A DNA stretch of 53,800 nt, taken from a virus. The position numbers and the translations under genes are program-made. Of this stretch, positions 25,924 through 34,149 are shown one piece after another (the stretch's first letter is position 1; every line of letters starts with the position of its first letter). Below the pieces are notes generated by a model. The model saw only the letters and a program-made list of their open reading frames with translations, made no database searches and was not told the origin of the DNA. The DNA lies in the IMG/VR virus record IMGVR_UViG_3300031963_000202, positions 1-53,800 of that record; one strand, 5' to 3'.

Positions 25924-26144
25924 TTGACTATCAGTATTGGTCTTGGTTACTAGCCGCTATTGGCGTAACTGGTATCTTTTTCGTAGGTAGAAAAACTATT
26001 TGGGGATGGTTAATCCTATGTCTCAATGAGTGTCTTTGGATTGTCTACGCTTTAATAACAAACCAGTATGGGTTTATTGTTGCTGCTGTTGCCTACGGGA
26101 TTGTTTACATTCGCTCTTATCTTCACTGGAGGAGAGACGCTTGA
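25920..26144 (+). CDS. Small membrane protein with three helices
   Basis: 74 residues. Hydrophobic segments lie at about 8-22, 28-45 and 50-65, with GRKTIWGWLILCLNECLWIV in the middle. The Trp/Tyr-rich pattern recalls small actinophage membrane proteins and the PnuC or SWEET-type folds, but the protein is too short for a full transporter. It overlaps the helicase start. Function unknown. Confidence 0.7.
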   Translation: MIDYQYWSWLLAAIGVTGIFFVGRKTIWGWLILCLNECLWIVYALITNQYGFIVAAVAYGIVYIRSYLHWRRDA

Positions 26145-27733
26145 CCTTTACAGGCACCCTTCTACCCTACCAACCAGAAGCCGTCGATAAGATGTGCGAG
26201 CGCGGTAGGGTTTTAGTTGCCTACGACTTGGGACTAGGCAAGACTGTCTTAACCATCGCCGCTATAGAAAGACTGATGGATACCAAGAAAGTAAAGGAGC
26301 CTGGTCTTATAATTTGTCTATCCTCATTGAAGTATCAGTGGGCTGGACAGATTGAGAAATTTACAGGTGGAACTTCAAAAGCTTTGGTTATTGATGGAAC
26401 GCCGAAGAAGCGTGCAGAACAATACGCCGAAGCAATGGACTGGCGGAATACAGGGATTGATTACATTATCCTTAACTATGAGCAAGTTGTTAACGACTGG
26501 GATTTCATCAAAGACTTACCACGAGGATTCGTTATCCTTGACGAAGCCACAGCCATCAAGTCCTTCAAATCCAAACGTTCCCGAGCAGTAAAGAAGTTAA
26601 TCAATGCGCCATATAGATTTGCACTCACTGGTACTCCGATTGAAAATGGTAAGCCTGAAGAGCTGTATAGCATTATGCAGTTCGTTGACGCCAGCGTACT
26701 TGGTCGGTTTGATATCTTTGATGCTGCTTTTATCGTAAGAAACTCTTGGGGAGCACCCCAGTACTACCGCAACCTATCTACCCTTCACACTAAGATGAAG
26801 GAGGCCTCTGTACGTAAAGCGCAGAAAGACCCAGACGTTGCCCCATACTTACCTGACACTATCCACAAAGACCCAGTAAAGATTGTCTTTGATAGAGCCT
26901 GCTCAAAACTATACACACGTATATCACAAGACTTGTTATCAGACCTTGACGAGGCTCAAGACTTATTTGGTTCTAACTTTAATATCATGGCTCACTATGG
27001 GATGGAGTCCCGTCGCGGTGGCCCTGAGGACGAGATGCGCGGTAAGATTATGTCTAAGATTGGAGCATTAAAGATGCTCTGTTCTCATCCCGAACTACTA
27101 CGTAGTAGTGCAGCTAAGTTTAAACAAATGAATGGAGAGGGTTCTGCTTATGTCACTGAACTGGTTGATGGGGGTCTTCTTGATAGTGTTAATAACTCGC
27201 CTAAGCTTGACTATCTTACTCAGTACGTTAAAGACTTCTTGGAGCAGAATCAAGAAAACAAAGTAGTTATCTTTGCTACCTACGTAGACATGCTTGACAA
27301 GATTGCTGCGGCTTTAGGACCAGAGCAGTGCCGACTATACTCAGGGAAGTTAGATGCTAAAACTAAAGAAGATAACAAGGTTGCTTTTAATAACGACCCT
27401 AGTGTTCGTGTTCTTATTTCTTCCGATGCTGGTGGTTACGGGGTAGACCTGCCTGCAGCCAACATGTTGGTTAACTATGACCTGCCGTGGTCATCGGGCA
27501 CAGCCACACAGCGTAACGGCCGTATTAAGAGAGCATCCTCAACCTGGCCCTCTATCGTAATTCAAGATATAGTTATCTCAGGGTCCGTTGAGGAACGTCA
27601 ATGGGAAGCCCTACAACAGAAGAGTTCTATTGCTAATGCCATCATGGATGGTGAAGGAGTAGATAATGATGAAACTAAGGTGTCAATGTCTGTAGGGAGC
27701 CTTAAGGCTTACCTTCAGTCATCTAACGTCTAA
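26141..27733 (+). CDS. SNF2-type DNA helicase
   Basis: 530 residues from TTG 26141, chosen for GGAGGAGAG just upstream and the TTGA overlap with the preceding stop; the frame is open far upstream but the extra residues look random. Helicase motifs are LLPYQPEAV (Q-like), YDLGLGKT (29-35), LDEATAIK near 132, LTGTPIENGKPEELY, IFATYVDMLD, LISSDAGGYGVDLPAAN and ATQRNGRIKRASS. Such phage proteins are used for branch migration or fork remodelling, like T4 UvsW in effect. Confidence 0.9.
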   Translation: MTFTGTLLPYQPEAVDKMCERGRVLVAYDLGLGKTVLTIAAIERLMDTKKVKEPGLIICLSSLKYQWAGQIEKFTGGTSKALVIDGTPKKRAEQYAEAMDWRNTGIDYIILNYEQVVNDWDFIKDLPRGFVILDEATAIKSFKSKRSRAVKKLINAPYRFALTGTPIENGKPEELYSIMQFVDASVLGRFDIFDAAFIVRNSWGAPQYYRNLSTLHTKMKEASVRKAQKDPDVAPYLPDTIHKDPVKIVFDRACSKLYTRISQDLLSDLDEAQDLFGSNFNIMAHYGMESRRGGPEDEMRGKIMSKIGALKMLCSHPELLRSSAAKFKQMNGEGSAYVTELVDGGLLDSVNNSPKLDYLTQYVKDFLEQNQENKVVIFATYVDMLDKIAAALGPEQCRLYSGKLDAKTKEDNKVAFNNDPSVRVLISSDAGGYGVDLPAANMLVNYDLPWSSGTATQRNGRIKRASSTWPSIVIQDIVISGSVEERQWEALQQKSSIANAIMDGEGVDNDETKVSMSVGSLKAYLQSSNV

Positions 27734-27806
27734 TGCCCCATAGCTCAGTTGGCAGAGCATCGCACTGTTAATGCGAGTGTCCCTGGTTCGAGTCCAGGTG
27801 GGGCAG
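27734..27806 (+). tRNA. tRNA-Asn (anticodon GTT)
   Basis: Acceptor stem TGCCCCA (27734-27740) pairs with TGGGGCA (27799-27805). The D arm has AGCTCAGTTGG, the anticodon stem TCGCA/TGCGA encloses loop CTGTTAA, and the T loop is TTCGAGT. No CCA is encoded. It starts right after the helicase stop. Confidence 0.95.
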
Positions 27807-27810
27807 CGAT

Positions 27811-27886
27811 GCGGTTGTAGCTCAGTTGGTAGAGCGGCACCTTGCCAAGGTGCAGGTCGCGAGTTCGAGCCTCGTCAACCGCTCCA
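27811..27886 (+). tRNA. tRNA-Gly (anticodon GCC)
   Basis: Acceptor stem GCGGTTG (27811-27817) pairs with CAACCGC (27876-27882). The anticodon stem GCACC/GGTGC encloses TTGCCAA. After the discriminator T, CCA is encoded at 27884-27886, unlike the other two tRNAs of the cluster. Confidence 0.95.
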
Positions 27887-27887
27887 A

Positions 27888-27959
27888 TCTCCCTTCGTCT
27901 AATTGGCAAGACTGCGGATTCTGGTTCCGCCTATCGAGGTTCGAGTCCTTGGGGGAGAG
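27888..27959 (+). tRNA. tRNA-Gln (anticodon CTG)
   Basis: Acceptor stem TCTCCCT (27888-27894) pairs with GGGGAGA (27952-27958, one G-T pair). The anticodon stem GCGGA/TCCGC encloses TTCTGGT. The T arm is intact and no CCA is encoded. It decodes CAG, a frequent codon in these genes. Confidence 0.93.
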
Positions 27960-27966
27960 CTTTACA

Positions 27967-27985
27967 CCCAACGATTATCGTTGGG
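27967..27985 (+). repeat. Palindrome upstream of the ribbon-helix-helix gene (candidate operator)
   Basis: CCCAACGA (27967-27974) and TCGTTGGG (27978-27985) form a perfect eight-base inverted repeat around TTA. It lies between tRNA-Gln and the -10 at 27990, about where a -35 would be. No T-run follows, so it is not a typical terminator. Confidence 0.5.
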
Positions 27986-27989
27986 CATG

Positions 27990-28001
27990 TACACTTATAG
28001 G
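27990..28001 (+). promoter_or_regulatory. Candidate leaderless promoter: -10 TACACT six bases before ATG
   Basis: TACACT (27990-27995) is followed by TATAGG and ATG 28002. There is no usable ribosome site. This supports 28002 rather than ATG 27987 as the start. Confidence 0.5.
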
Positions 28002-28151
28002 ATGCCTAACTCGCCTAAGACCCCTACGCGTACTATCCGCGTATCAGACCAGCTGTGGACAGCGGTCCAGAAGAAAGCTGCAGCTGATAAGGTTACAGTG
28101 ACCAGCATTATTATCGAAGCCCTTGAAGATTATATTAAAGTAGATAATTAA
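28002..28151 (+). CDS. Ribbon-helix-helix DNA-binding protein
   Basis: 49 residues from ATG 28002 (ATG 27987 is in frame). PTRTIRVSDQLWTAVQKKAA is the beta strand plus first helix, followed by VTVTSIIIEALEDYIK as the second helix, the CopG/Arc layout. Such proteins bind DNA as dimers of strands and often repress their own promoter; the palindrome at 27967 is a possible target. The regulatory role is inferred. Confidence 0.75.
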   Translation: MPNSPKTPTRTIRVSDQLWTAVQKKAAADKVTVTSIIIEALEDYIKVDN

Positions 28152-28295
28152 ATGGGGAAGCATCACGACAAGATTGCTAAAGCTCTAGCTCAGCGCCAGG
28201 CAGCAGCTCCTAACGGAGCTGGCTACAAGAAGCCAGGCTCTATGAACAAGAAGAAGACTGGCTACCGCGGCGTAAAAGCCAATAACGCAAAGTAA
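28152..28295 (+). CDS. 47-residue basic protein
   Basis: ATG 28152 to TAA 28293-28295, right after the ribbon-helix-helix gene. The sequence starts MGKHHDKIAKALAQRQAAAP and ends GYRGVKANNAK; Lys, Ala and Gly dominate. It resembles the tiny basic proteins at 3948-4600 in composition but lacks cysteine. Function unknown. Confidence 0.65.
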   Translation: MGKHHDKIAKALAQRQAAAPNGAGYKKPGSMNKKKTGYRGVKANNAK

Positions 28296-28296
28296 C

Positions 28297-28348
28297 TTGA
28301 CAGCCATCTAGTCATCCATTAAGTTTTACCTAACAGCTAAACGTTAGG
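28297..28348 (+). promoter_or_regulatory. Sigma70-like promoter and overlapping hairpin
   Basis: TTGACA (28297-28302), a 17-base spacer, and TAAGTT (28320-28325) resemble a vegetative promoter. Just after it, CCTAAC (28329-28334) and GTTAGG (28343-28348) form an inverted repeat whose right arm runs into the ribosome site AGGA before ATG 28355. The -10 is weak. Confidence 0.45.
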
Positions 28349-28354
28349 AAACTT

Positions 28355-28762
28355 ATGAACACAGATGCCATCAAAGAAGATATACGCCAGTTCAAGGCGT
28401 TAAAAGATAATGTAGAACTGCTGACAAAACGTCAGACAGAAATTAAAAAAAGACTCACAGAGTGTATCGATGAGTTTGGTACTGAAGACGAGCGCGGACA
28501 CATTGTTCTTGCAGTAGAAGATGCAGAACAGATTATGAAACAGAAGCGCGTAATTAAAAACCTAGATATCAATGCAGCAGAGATTATCCTTAATAAAAAG
28601 GGTATTAAAGACACATGCATTAAGATGGTTCCAACATTAGATGAGTCAGCAATTATGGCTGCATTTTATAACGGACACCTTACTGAAGAAGATATCGATA
28701 CAATGTTCCCACAAAAAGTTTCTTACGCATTTATTGTAGGTAAGAGCAGTGGACGAGATTGA
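28355..28762 (+). CDS. Unknown phage protein with helical N-terminus
   Basis: 135 residues. Residues 1-40 are strongly helical and charged (IRQFKALKDNVELLTKRQTE), likely a coiled coil, followed by an alpha/beta C-terminal half with one Cys. Similar proteins occur in actinophage genomes without known role. It may be read from the TTGACA promoter and overlaps the next gene by 14 bases. Function not recognised. Confidence 0.7.
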   Translation: MNTDAIKEDIRQFKALKDNVELLTKRQTEIKKRLTECIDEFGTEDERGHIVLAVEDAEQIMKQKRVIKNLDINAAEIILNKKGIKDTCIKMVPTLDESAIMAAFYNGHLTEEDIDTMFPQKVSYAFIVGKSSGRD

Positions 28763-29213
28763 TAACCTATTCTCTGACTTAGACACTTACTATCCAGGTA
28801 GTAAGAGAAAACGTAGAGAGACAAAACCAAAAAATAAACGCACAGTAAAAGATGGTTCCGATTGGACATCCACTGTTGTGTTTAGAAAACTCCCGTCGGG
28901 AGAACTACACGAGTTTTATCAGGTAGGTGCTTTGGCACAGGCATTGGGTAGACCTCTTGTAACAATCCGTTACTGGATTAAACAAGAGTACATACCTCAG
29001 GCTCCATATCGCCTGTCTGATAAAGAAACAAAAAATGGCGAAAAGATGAGAGGGCGTAGGTTATACTCACGTGCTCAAATCGAGGCGATAGTTGAACTGT
29101 TTGGAAAGGCTGGACTCCTAGATAAAACTAGGATACAATGGCCTAACCAGCAATTGACTAACGCAATAGCTGAGGCTTGGGAGAACATAAAGTCTGCCGA
29201 GCTTAACCGATGA
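28749..29213 (+). CDS. MerR-type helix-turn-helix DNA-binding protein
   Basis: 154 residues from GTG 28749. A basic N-terminus (SKRKRRETKPKNKR) precedes a MerR/excisionase-like fold: FYQVGALAQALGRPLVTIRY, WIKQEYIPQAPYRL, then GRRLYSRAQIEAIVELFGKA. This is the binding unit of phage regulators and terminase- or excisionase-like proteins. Target unknown. It lies just before the SSB-like gene. Confidence 0.75.
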   Translation: MDEIDNLFSDLDTYYPGSKRKRRETKPKNKRTVKDGSDWTSTVVFRKLPSGELHEFYQVGALAQALGRPLVTIRYWIKQEYIPQAPYRLSDKETKNGEKMRGRRLYSRAQIEAIVELFGKAGLLDKTRIQWPNQQLTNAIAEAWENIKSAELNR

Positions 29214-29241
29214 ATCAAACGAAACTAAGGAGAAATGCCAT

Positions 29242-29904
29242 ATGGCAATCGACCGTACCGACGAGTACATGCCAGTAACAGACGCGTTTTCAACAACAGC
29301 TGTTGATGACCGTCCAGCAACACCAAGCAGCAATGCAGTTCAATCAGGTTGGGCAGCAGCAGAACAGCTGACAACCGCATCAGGTGACTTCCCAACTGAG
29401 TTTAAGTTCAGTGATGGCGAGTTCACCGTTATCAAGTTCATTGACCAAACTGGTCCCTTTGCTATCTACAAGCAACACTTCCTACAACAGAAGACTGTTG
29501 GCAAGAAGTCGTACGTCTCACTTGGACCCAACGACCCACTGTGCACAAAGCTCGGAAGCAAGCCTGAAGATAAGCGTGCTTTCACCATCGCAGTTATCAC
29601 CCCGTCAGGCGTAGTACGTCAGATGTTGGTTGCAAGTCCACGTCTATATAAGACCCTACACTCAGCAGAGTTTTCCCCACAGGGACCTTTGACTAAGAAC
29701 TACTGGGCTATTAGCCGTACTGGAAAGATGCAACAGACTGTCTACCATCTACAGGCAATCAAGTCTCGCGACCTTGCAGAAGATTGGGGCATTGACCCAG
29801 CTTTTGCTGAGGCAGAAGTGGCAAAGATTGAGCCTTACACACGCTCCATTATTAAGGAGCACTCATGGGAAGAGCTAGAAGAAATCGCTAATTCCCTTCT
29901 TTAA
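29242..29904 (+). CDS. Single-stranded DNA-binding protein (inferred)
   Basis: 220 residues with a strong ribosome site (AAGGAG). The core EFKFSDGEFTVIKFIDQTGP, FAIYKQHFL, KKSYVSLGPNDPLCTKLGSK and RAFTIAVITPSGVVRQML form an OB-like barrel as in actinophage ssDNA-binding proteins. The C-terminus is acidic (SWEELEEIANSLL), as in many SSBs. Followed by a terminator and the DNA polymerase. The role is based on pattern and position, not on a diagnostic motif. Confidence 0.7.
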   Translation: MAIDRTDEYMPVTDAFSTTAVDDRPATPSSNAVQSGWAAAEQLTTASGDFPTEFKFSDGEFTVIKFIDQTGPFAIYKQHFLQQKTVGKKSYVSLGPNDPLCTKLGSKPEDKRAFTIAVITPSGVVRQMLVASPRLYKTLHSAEFSPQGPLTKNYWAISRTGKMQQTVYHLQAIKSRDLAEDWGIDPAFAEAEVAKIEPYTRSIIKEHSWEELEEIANSLL

Positions 29905-29916
29905 TCAATAGTGTTA

Positions 29917-29962
29917 GGCTGGGGGCAACACGTGCTAAGACCCCCAGCCTTCACTTATTTTT
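29917..29962 (+). terminator. Rho-independent terminator
   Basis: GGCTGGGGG (29917-29925) pairs perfectly with CCCCCAGCC (29941-29949), followed by TTCACTTATTTTT. It ends the unit with the SSB-like gene. Confidence 0.9.
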
Positions 29963-29970
29963 AGGATGCG

Positions 29971-31938
29971 ATGAATATAATAACTACTAAAGAGCAACTC
30001 GATGAGATGGTTGCCTATTATCTAAAACAAGATGCCTTTGCTTTTGACTGCGAAACTGTCGGACCCCGTAGAGGTGTGTCCGTTGTTAATGAGATTATGT
30101 GGCTTAGCTTTGCTACATATGGTCGCGGTGATGTTATTCCTTTAGGTCACCCAAACGGTGAACTGTCTGAGGTTATTAAACCTCTTACTGGACAGGGAGC
30201 TAAGAAGGCTGAAAAAGGCTTAAAACTTAACGACGTAGACTACTCAAAGAATAAGAAGTTACACACTCACGTCTTTACAGAACCTCCTAAACAACTACAT
30301 CCAGCAGAGGTGTTCTCTGCACTACGTCCTTTATTTTTTAGTGACATGCTAAAGGTTGGTCATAACCTAGTGTTTGACCTTTGTTCTATAACTAAATATT
30401 TTGATGGTCAGGTTCCTAGCGCACCATACTTTGACACGATGGTTGGTTCTTTTATTTACGATAACCGTAATAAAAACCGTTGCGGTCTAGACGACTGCTT
30501 AAAGCGAGAGCTTGGGTATGAGATGGAGAAGGGTGTAGGCGCTGAGGTAGAGGTTCATCCCTTCAGCGTTGTTGCCAAGTACGCCTACCTAGATGCTAAG
30601 TACACCTTTATGTTATGGAAGGTTGTTAAAGAGAAGATTGCAAAGGCTGGCGTAGAAAACATCATGGCATTAGAGATGGATGTTCTACGAGTGCTATGTG
30701 ATATGAAACTTGCTGGGGCACCTATTGACCAGGATGCTTTGGCTTCACTGCACGTGCAGTTAGAGGCAGACATTGAGAAAGCAAGAGAAGATATCTATAG
30801 AACTGCTGGTGTTGTGTTTAATATTAACTCCAACAGAGAGAAGCAGTACCTCTTGTATTCCCCACAGCCTTCAGGTCGTGGGTTAAAACCAAAGATTTAT
30901 ACAGGTAAAGGCATGAAGAAAGAAGCAGAGGGTAAAGAGTTAACCGTAGAGGATTACTCTGTATCAGCCGAAGCACTTGAACCGTATAGAGATAAGGACC
31001 CACTTGTTAAGGCGATGCTTGAGTACGCAGACCTTAATAAGTTGTTAACTACATACGTAATCCCATACCTAGGAGGCGAAGTTGTTAGAACTACAGGCGG
31101 TAAATCAAAGGTCGAGTATAGAGATAGTCTCCTCGTCAACGGTAAAGTACACGGTGACTTCATCCAGCACGGAGCGGAGACAGGAAGATTCTCGAGTCGT
31201 AACCCTAACCTACAGAACGTCCCCAACCCAGCCACCGCGCATGGTAAAGCTATCCGAAACCTCTTCTACGCTCCAGAAGGTTACAAGCTGGTAGTCGCTG
31301 ACTACTCACAGATTGAACCTAGAGTGATTGCGTCCATGTCTAATGACCCTATTATGAAGAAGAACTACCTAGAAGGTGGGGATATCTATACAACTGTAGG
31401 TGACGTGATGGGAGTAAACCGCGCAGCAGGTAAGGTGCTTGTTCTTTCTATGGCGTACGGCGTAGGTCCAGACAAGATTGCTCGTTCTATCGGGTGCTCT
31501 ATCACCGAGGCTAGAGGTTTGTTAAGTAACTTCGGTGAGAAGTTTCAGAACGTCAGTGCTTATCGAGCCAAGGTTATTGGAGTTACTAGGAAGGCTGGAT
31601 TTGTATCCACCGTCCTAGGTCGTAAGCGTTACCTACCAGAGATAAATAGCAGAAACATAGGTGAGCGTGCTGGTGCTGAGCGTCAGGCGTTCAATACCCG
31701 TATCCAAGGGTCTGCTGCAGACATCATGAAGCTTGCTATGATTAGAGCGCATGACTTAATACCAGAAGGCGCCAGCCTCCTTCTCACTGTTCATGATGAG
31801 TTGGTGACTATAGCTCCTGATAACTTAGTTGAAGAGACTAGAGAGGCAATTAGAGAAGCTATGGAAGGCATCAATTTATTGGATATCCCGCTTATCGCGG
31901 ACATTGCAGTTGTGCAAAGATGGGGAGAGGCTAAATGA
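29971..31938 (+). CDS. DNA polymerase I-like (family A) replicative polymerase
   Basis: 655 residues. The 3'-5' exonuclease begins with FAFDCETVGPRRG near 23-35 and continues with KVGHNLVFDLCSI and KYAYLDAKYTFML. The polymerase has motif A VVADYSQIEPRVIA near 437-450, motif B around GKVLVLSMAYGVGP and motif C LLTVHDELV near 603-611. There is no 5'-3' exonuclease domain, usual in phage enzymes. Helicase, primase, SSB and recombinase genes surround it. It overlaps the next gene by four bases. Confidence 0.95.
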   Translation: MNIITTKEQLDEMVAYYLKQDAFAFDCETVGPRRGVSVVNEIMWLSFATYGRGDVIPLGHPNGELSEVIKPLTGQGAKKAEKGLKLNDVDYSKNKKLHTHVFTEPPKQLHPAEVFSALRPLFFSDMLKVGHNLVFDLCSITKYFDGQVPSAPYFDTMVGSFIYDNRNKNRCGLDDCLKRELGYEMEKGVGAEVEVHPFSVVAKYAYLDAKYTFMLWKVVKEKIAKAGVENIMALEMDVLRVLCDMKLAGAPIDQDALASLHVQLEADIEKAREDIYRTAGVVFNINSNREKQYLLYSPQPSGRGLKPKIYTGKGMKKEAEGKELTVEDYSVSAEALEPYRDKDPLVKAMLEYADLNKLLTTYVIPYLGGEVVRTTGGKSKVEYRDSLLVNGKVHGDFIQHGAETGRFSSRNPNLQNVPNPATAHGKAIRNLFYAPEGYKLVVADYSQIEPRVIASMSNDPIMKKNYLEGGDIYTTVGDVMGVNRAAGKVLVLSMAYGVGPDKIARSIGCSITEARGLLSNFGEKFQNVSAYRAKVIGVTRKAGFVSTVLGRKRYLPEINSRNIGERAGAERQAFNTRIQGSAADIMKLAMIRAHDLIPEGASLLLTVHDELVTIAPDNLVEETREAIREAMEGINLLDIPLIADIAVVQRWGEAK

Positions 31939-32417
31939 GTTTTCTTGGTAGATGGTTTAATAAACGTGACGAACAGTTTGATGTTGAGTACTTTAAGAAA
32001 GATATACCCCTGAGTACTATCGCTAGGTGGTATGTCTACGACACCGAACTAGGTGAGCCTAATGAGGTTGTGGAGTTCATCGGCCTTAATAAGGCTAGCG
32101 CTGAGGGCGATGAGAAAGAGCGTGAGGATAGCGACCTTCGTTTAGACAACATTGAGTACCTGCTGCCTTACCTACACGCGATTGCTGATGTTGCAGCAGA
32201 CGTTATTACTGGGGTGCAAGTTGATGAGATTGTAAAAAAGAACCCCAACGATAAAGAAGAAATTGAACGTGAACTAGATACTATGCGGGTGCTGTATAAG
32301 GTTGTCAGTTTATCCGCTATTATTGGGGCCTTCGCTTCTGCTATGGAGATTGGCTTAATTGAGCCAGGCGAAATACAGGAAGCGGAATGGGAGAAAAGGA
32401 TATTAGATGAGCAGTAA
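31935..32417 (+). CDS. Unknown mostly helical protein
   Basis: 160 residues, acidic, mostly helical. A short basic N-terminus (FLGRWFNKRD) precedes long helices (VVSLSAIIGAFASAMEIGLI is the most hydrophobic and could touch a membrane). No motif recognised. It overlaps the polymerase by four bases and the next gene by 11, so it is part of the replication operon. Confidence 0.65.
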   Translation: MSFLGRWFNKRDEQFDVEYFKKDIPLSTIARWYVYDTELGEPNEVVEFIGLNKASAEGDEKEREDSDLRLDNIEYLLPYLHAIADVAADVITGVQVDEIVKKNPNDKEEIERELDTMRVLYKVVSLSAIIGAFASAMEIGLIEPGEIQEAEWEKRILDEQ

Positions 32418-32769
32418 TTGGTGGGCAAACAAGTTAGGTACTCCAGCACCTCAACAGCCACAACGACAAGGTGTTGTACAACCGCAACCAGCAACGTACG
32501 TTCAGTCGCCACAGCCACAGTATCCACCGACGCAACAAGCGACGCCTCAAGCAGAGCGTTGTCCTGGTTGCGGTAGTAATAACTACGGTGGGGCTACTCC
32601 AGAATCTAGAAAACGATGTTACGATTGCGGATACCCAATCGTCCAATCAGGTAGTGGTATGGGTAGAGGCATTGTCTCAGGACAGCAAAGTGCAGGTGCC
32701 CCACAACCAGCTAAACAAGTAAATGCAGGCGGATGGAATCCAACAACAATTATCGGAAAGATTGAATAA
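32407..32769 (+). CDS. Zinc-ribbon protein with Pro/Gln-rich N-terminus
   Basis: 120 residues. Residues 10-50 are mostly Pro, Gln, Ala and Thr and probably disordered. C52/C55 (CPGC) and C71/C74 (CYDC) form a zinc ribbon. The C-terminus is Gly/Ala/Gln-rich. It is encoded between the polymerase region and the RecA-like gene and overlaps both neighbours. Possibly a protein- or nucleic-acid-binding adaptor; not recognised further. Confidence 0.7.
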   Translation: MSSNWWANKLGTPAPQQPQRQGVVQPQPATYVQSPQPQYPPTQQATPQAERCPGCGSNNYGGATPESRKRCYDCGYPIVQSGSGMGRGIVSGQQSAGAPQPAKQVNAGGWNPTTIIGKIE

Positions 32770-33818
32770 TGAAAAATGCAGAACTAATTAAAACTATTGC
32801 AAACATTAATAAAAAGTATGGAGATGGAACTGTTGTATTAGGTTCAGACATTATTGAACAGCCGCCTCGTTTTACCTCAGGCTCTTTAGCTTTAGACGTA
32901 TCTCTTGGCGGTGGGTGGCCCGCTAACCAGTGGCACGAGTTAATTGGCGAAGCCAGTAATGGCAAGACCGCTATTGCATTAAAGACTGTAGCAGCAAACC
33001 AAAAAGCAAACCCAGACTTTACTACTGTATGGGTAGCAGCTGAGCAGTGGGTAGATAGTTACGCAACTATGTGTGGCGTAGATACTTCACGAGTCTACGT
33101 AGTATCAACTAATATTATGGAGGAAGCTTATGAAGCCGTTATCCAACTTACAGAAAGTAGAGCGGTCGATTGTATTGTTCTTGATTCGCTACCTGCCTTG
33201 GTCCCTACAGCAGAAGACGATAAAGAGATGGAGGAATCTACTGTAGGTCGCGGAGCCCTCCTTACTAACAAGTTCTTCCGTAAGGTAGGCAAAGCCTCTA
33301 AGCGCTCCCTAGTAGAGGAAGAGCGCCCATTTATTGGCATCATTATTAACCAGTGGCGTTCAAAGATTGGCGTCATGTACGGCGACCCTCGCACCACCCC
33401 AGGCGGTCTAGGCAAGGACTACGCCTTCTTTACCCGCTGTGAGGTGCGTAGAGATGAGTGGATTGAGGCTGGTACAGGGCAAGAAAAGCGTCGTATTGGC
33501 CAGTCAATTAAGGTCCGCGTATTAAAAAACAAGTCTGCAGCCCCTTCACAGGTATCTGTTTTTGACTTCTATTTTGCTGACGGTGGCCACATCCCAGCAG
33601 GTGAGATTGATTTTGCCAAAGAGATTATGGCTATGGGTATCCTTAATAAGGTCATCAAGCGCACTGGCGCCTACTACAACTATGGGGATAGAAAATGGAT
33701 GGGACAAGATGCTATGCTTAGCGCTATACGGGAAGAGATTGACCTTAAGGAACTGCTTGAGCGCGACGTACTAGATGCCCTACGGGCAGGTTCTAAGTTC
33801 GTAGCCGATGAGGAGTAA
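32769..33818 (+). CDS. RecA-like recombinase
   Basis: 349 residues. GSLALDVSLGGGWPANQW leads to Walker A GEASNGKTA (60-68), AAEQWVDSYATMCGVD, Walker B DCIVLDSLPALVPT and PFIGIIINQWRSKIGVMYGD. This is the phage type of RecA/UvsX strand-exchange ATPase. The C-terminal domain is short. It overlaps the nuclease gene that follows by 11 bases, which supports a recombination operon. Confidence 0.9.
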   Translation: MKNAELIKTIANINKKYGDGTVVLGSDIIEQPPRFTSGSLALDVSLGGGWPANQWHELIGEASNGKTAIALKTVAANQKANPDFTTVWVAAEQWVDSYATMCGVDTSRVYVVSTNIMEEAYEAVIQLTESRAVDCIVLDSLPALVPTAEDDKEMEESTVGRGALLTNKFFRKVGKASKRSLVEEERPFIGIIINQWRSKIGVMYGDPRTTPGGLGKDYAFFTRCEVRRDEWIEAGTGQEKRRIGQSIKVRVLKNKSAAPSQVSVFDFYFADGGHIPAGEIDFAKEIMAMGILNKVIKRTGAYYNYGDRKWMGQDAMLSAIREEIDLKELLERDVLDALRAGSKFVADEE

Positions 33819-34149
33819 GGGCCAAAAGGAATCTAAGAAGCACGAGGAGCGATTGGCAAAGCTTGTTGGTGGTCAGCGTAGTGCTGCCAGTGGCGCGTTT
33901 TGGAGTCGCAAGGGTGATGTTAGGTCTAAGGACTTGTTAATAGAACACAAGTGGACTGGCAAAACTCAGGTAACTGTCAAGGCAGCAGTACTAGAAAAGA
34001 TTGTTAACGAAGCCATCGTTGACAGTCGGACTCCCGTCCTCGGTTTCAGTTTAAACAATAATAATTACGTATTGCTTACTGAAGATGACTTTCTGGAAAT
34101 GCGCCAGAATATTCAGGAGCATAATTGTTCAACGACGCAGGGCACGTAG
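33808..34149 (+). CDS. PD-(D/E)xK nuclease, resolvase-like
   Basis: 113 residues. GAFWSRKGDVRSKDLLIEHK contains the nuclease core with Asp37 and the Glu46-x-Lys48 pair; VTVKAAVLEKIVNEAI is the following helix. Small nucleases of this layout cut branched DNA or act as Holliday-junction resolvases. It is encoded right after RecA. It overlaps the WhiB gene by 25 bases. Confidence 0.75.
   Translation: MRSKGQKESKKHEERLAKLVGGQRSAASGAFWSRKGDVRSKDLLIEHKWTGKTQVTVKAAVLEKIVNEAIVDSRTPVLGFSLNNNNYVLLTEDDFLEMRQNIQEHNCSTTQGT

Noticed and set aside
25920-26144. PnuC-type nicotinamide riboside transporter
   Set aside because: Only 74 residues and three helices; too short for PnuC and lacking its signature, so left as an unknown membrane protein.
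29136-29141. TACAAT inside the end of the MerR-like gene as promoter for the SSB-like gene
   Set aside because: Coding sequence, no -35, and about 100 bases from the start; not enough support.
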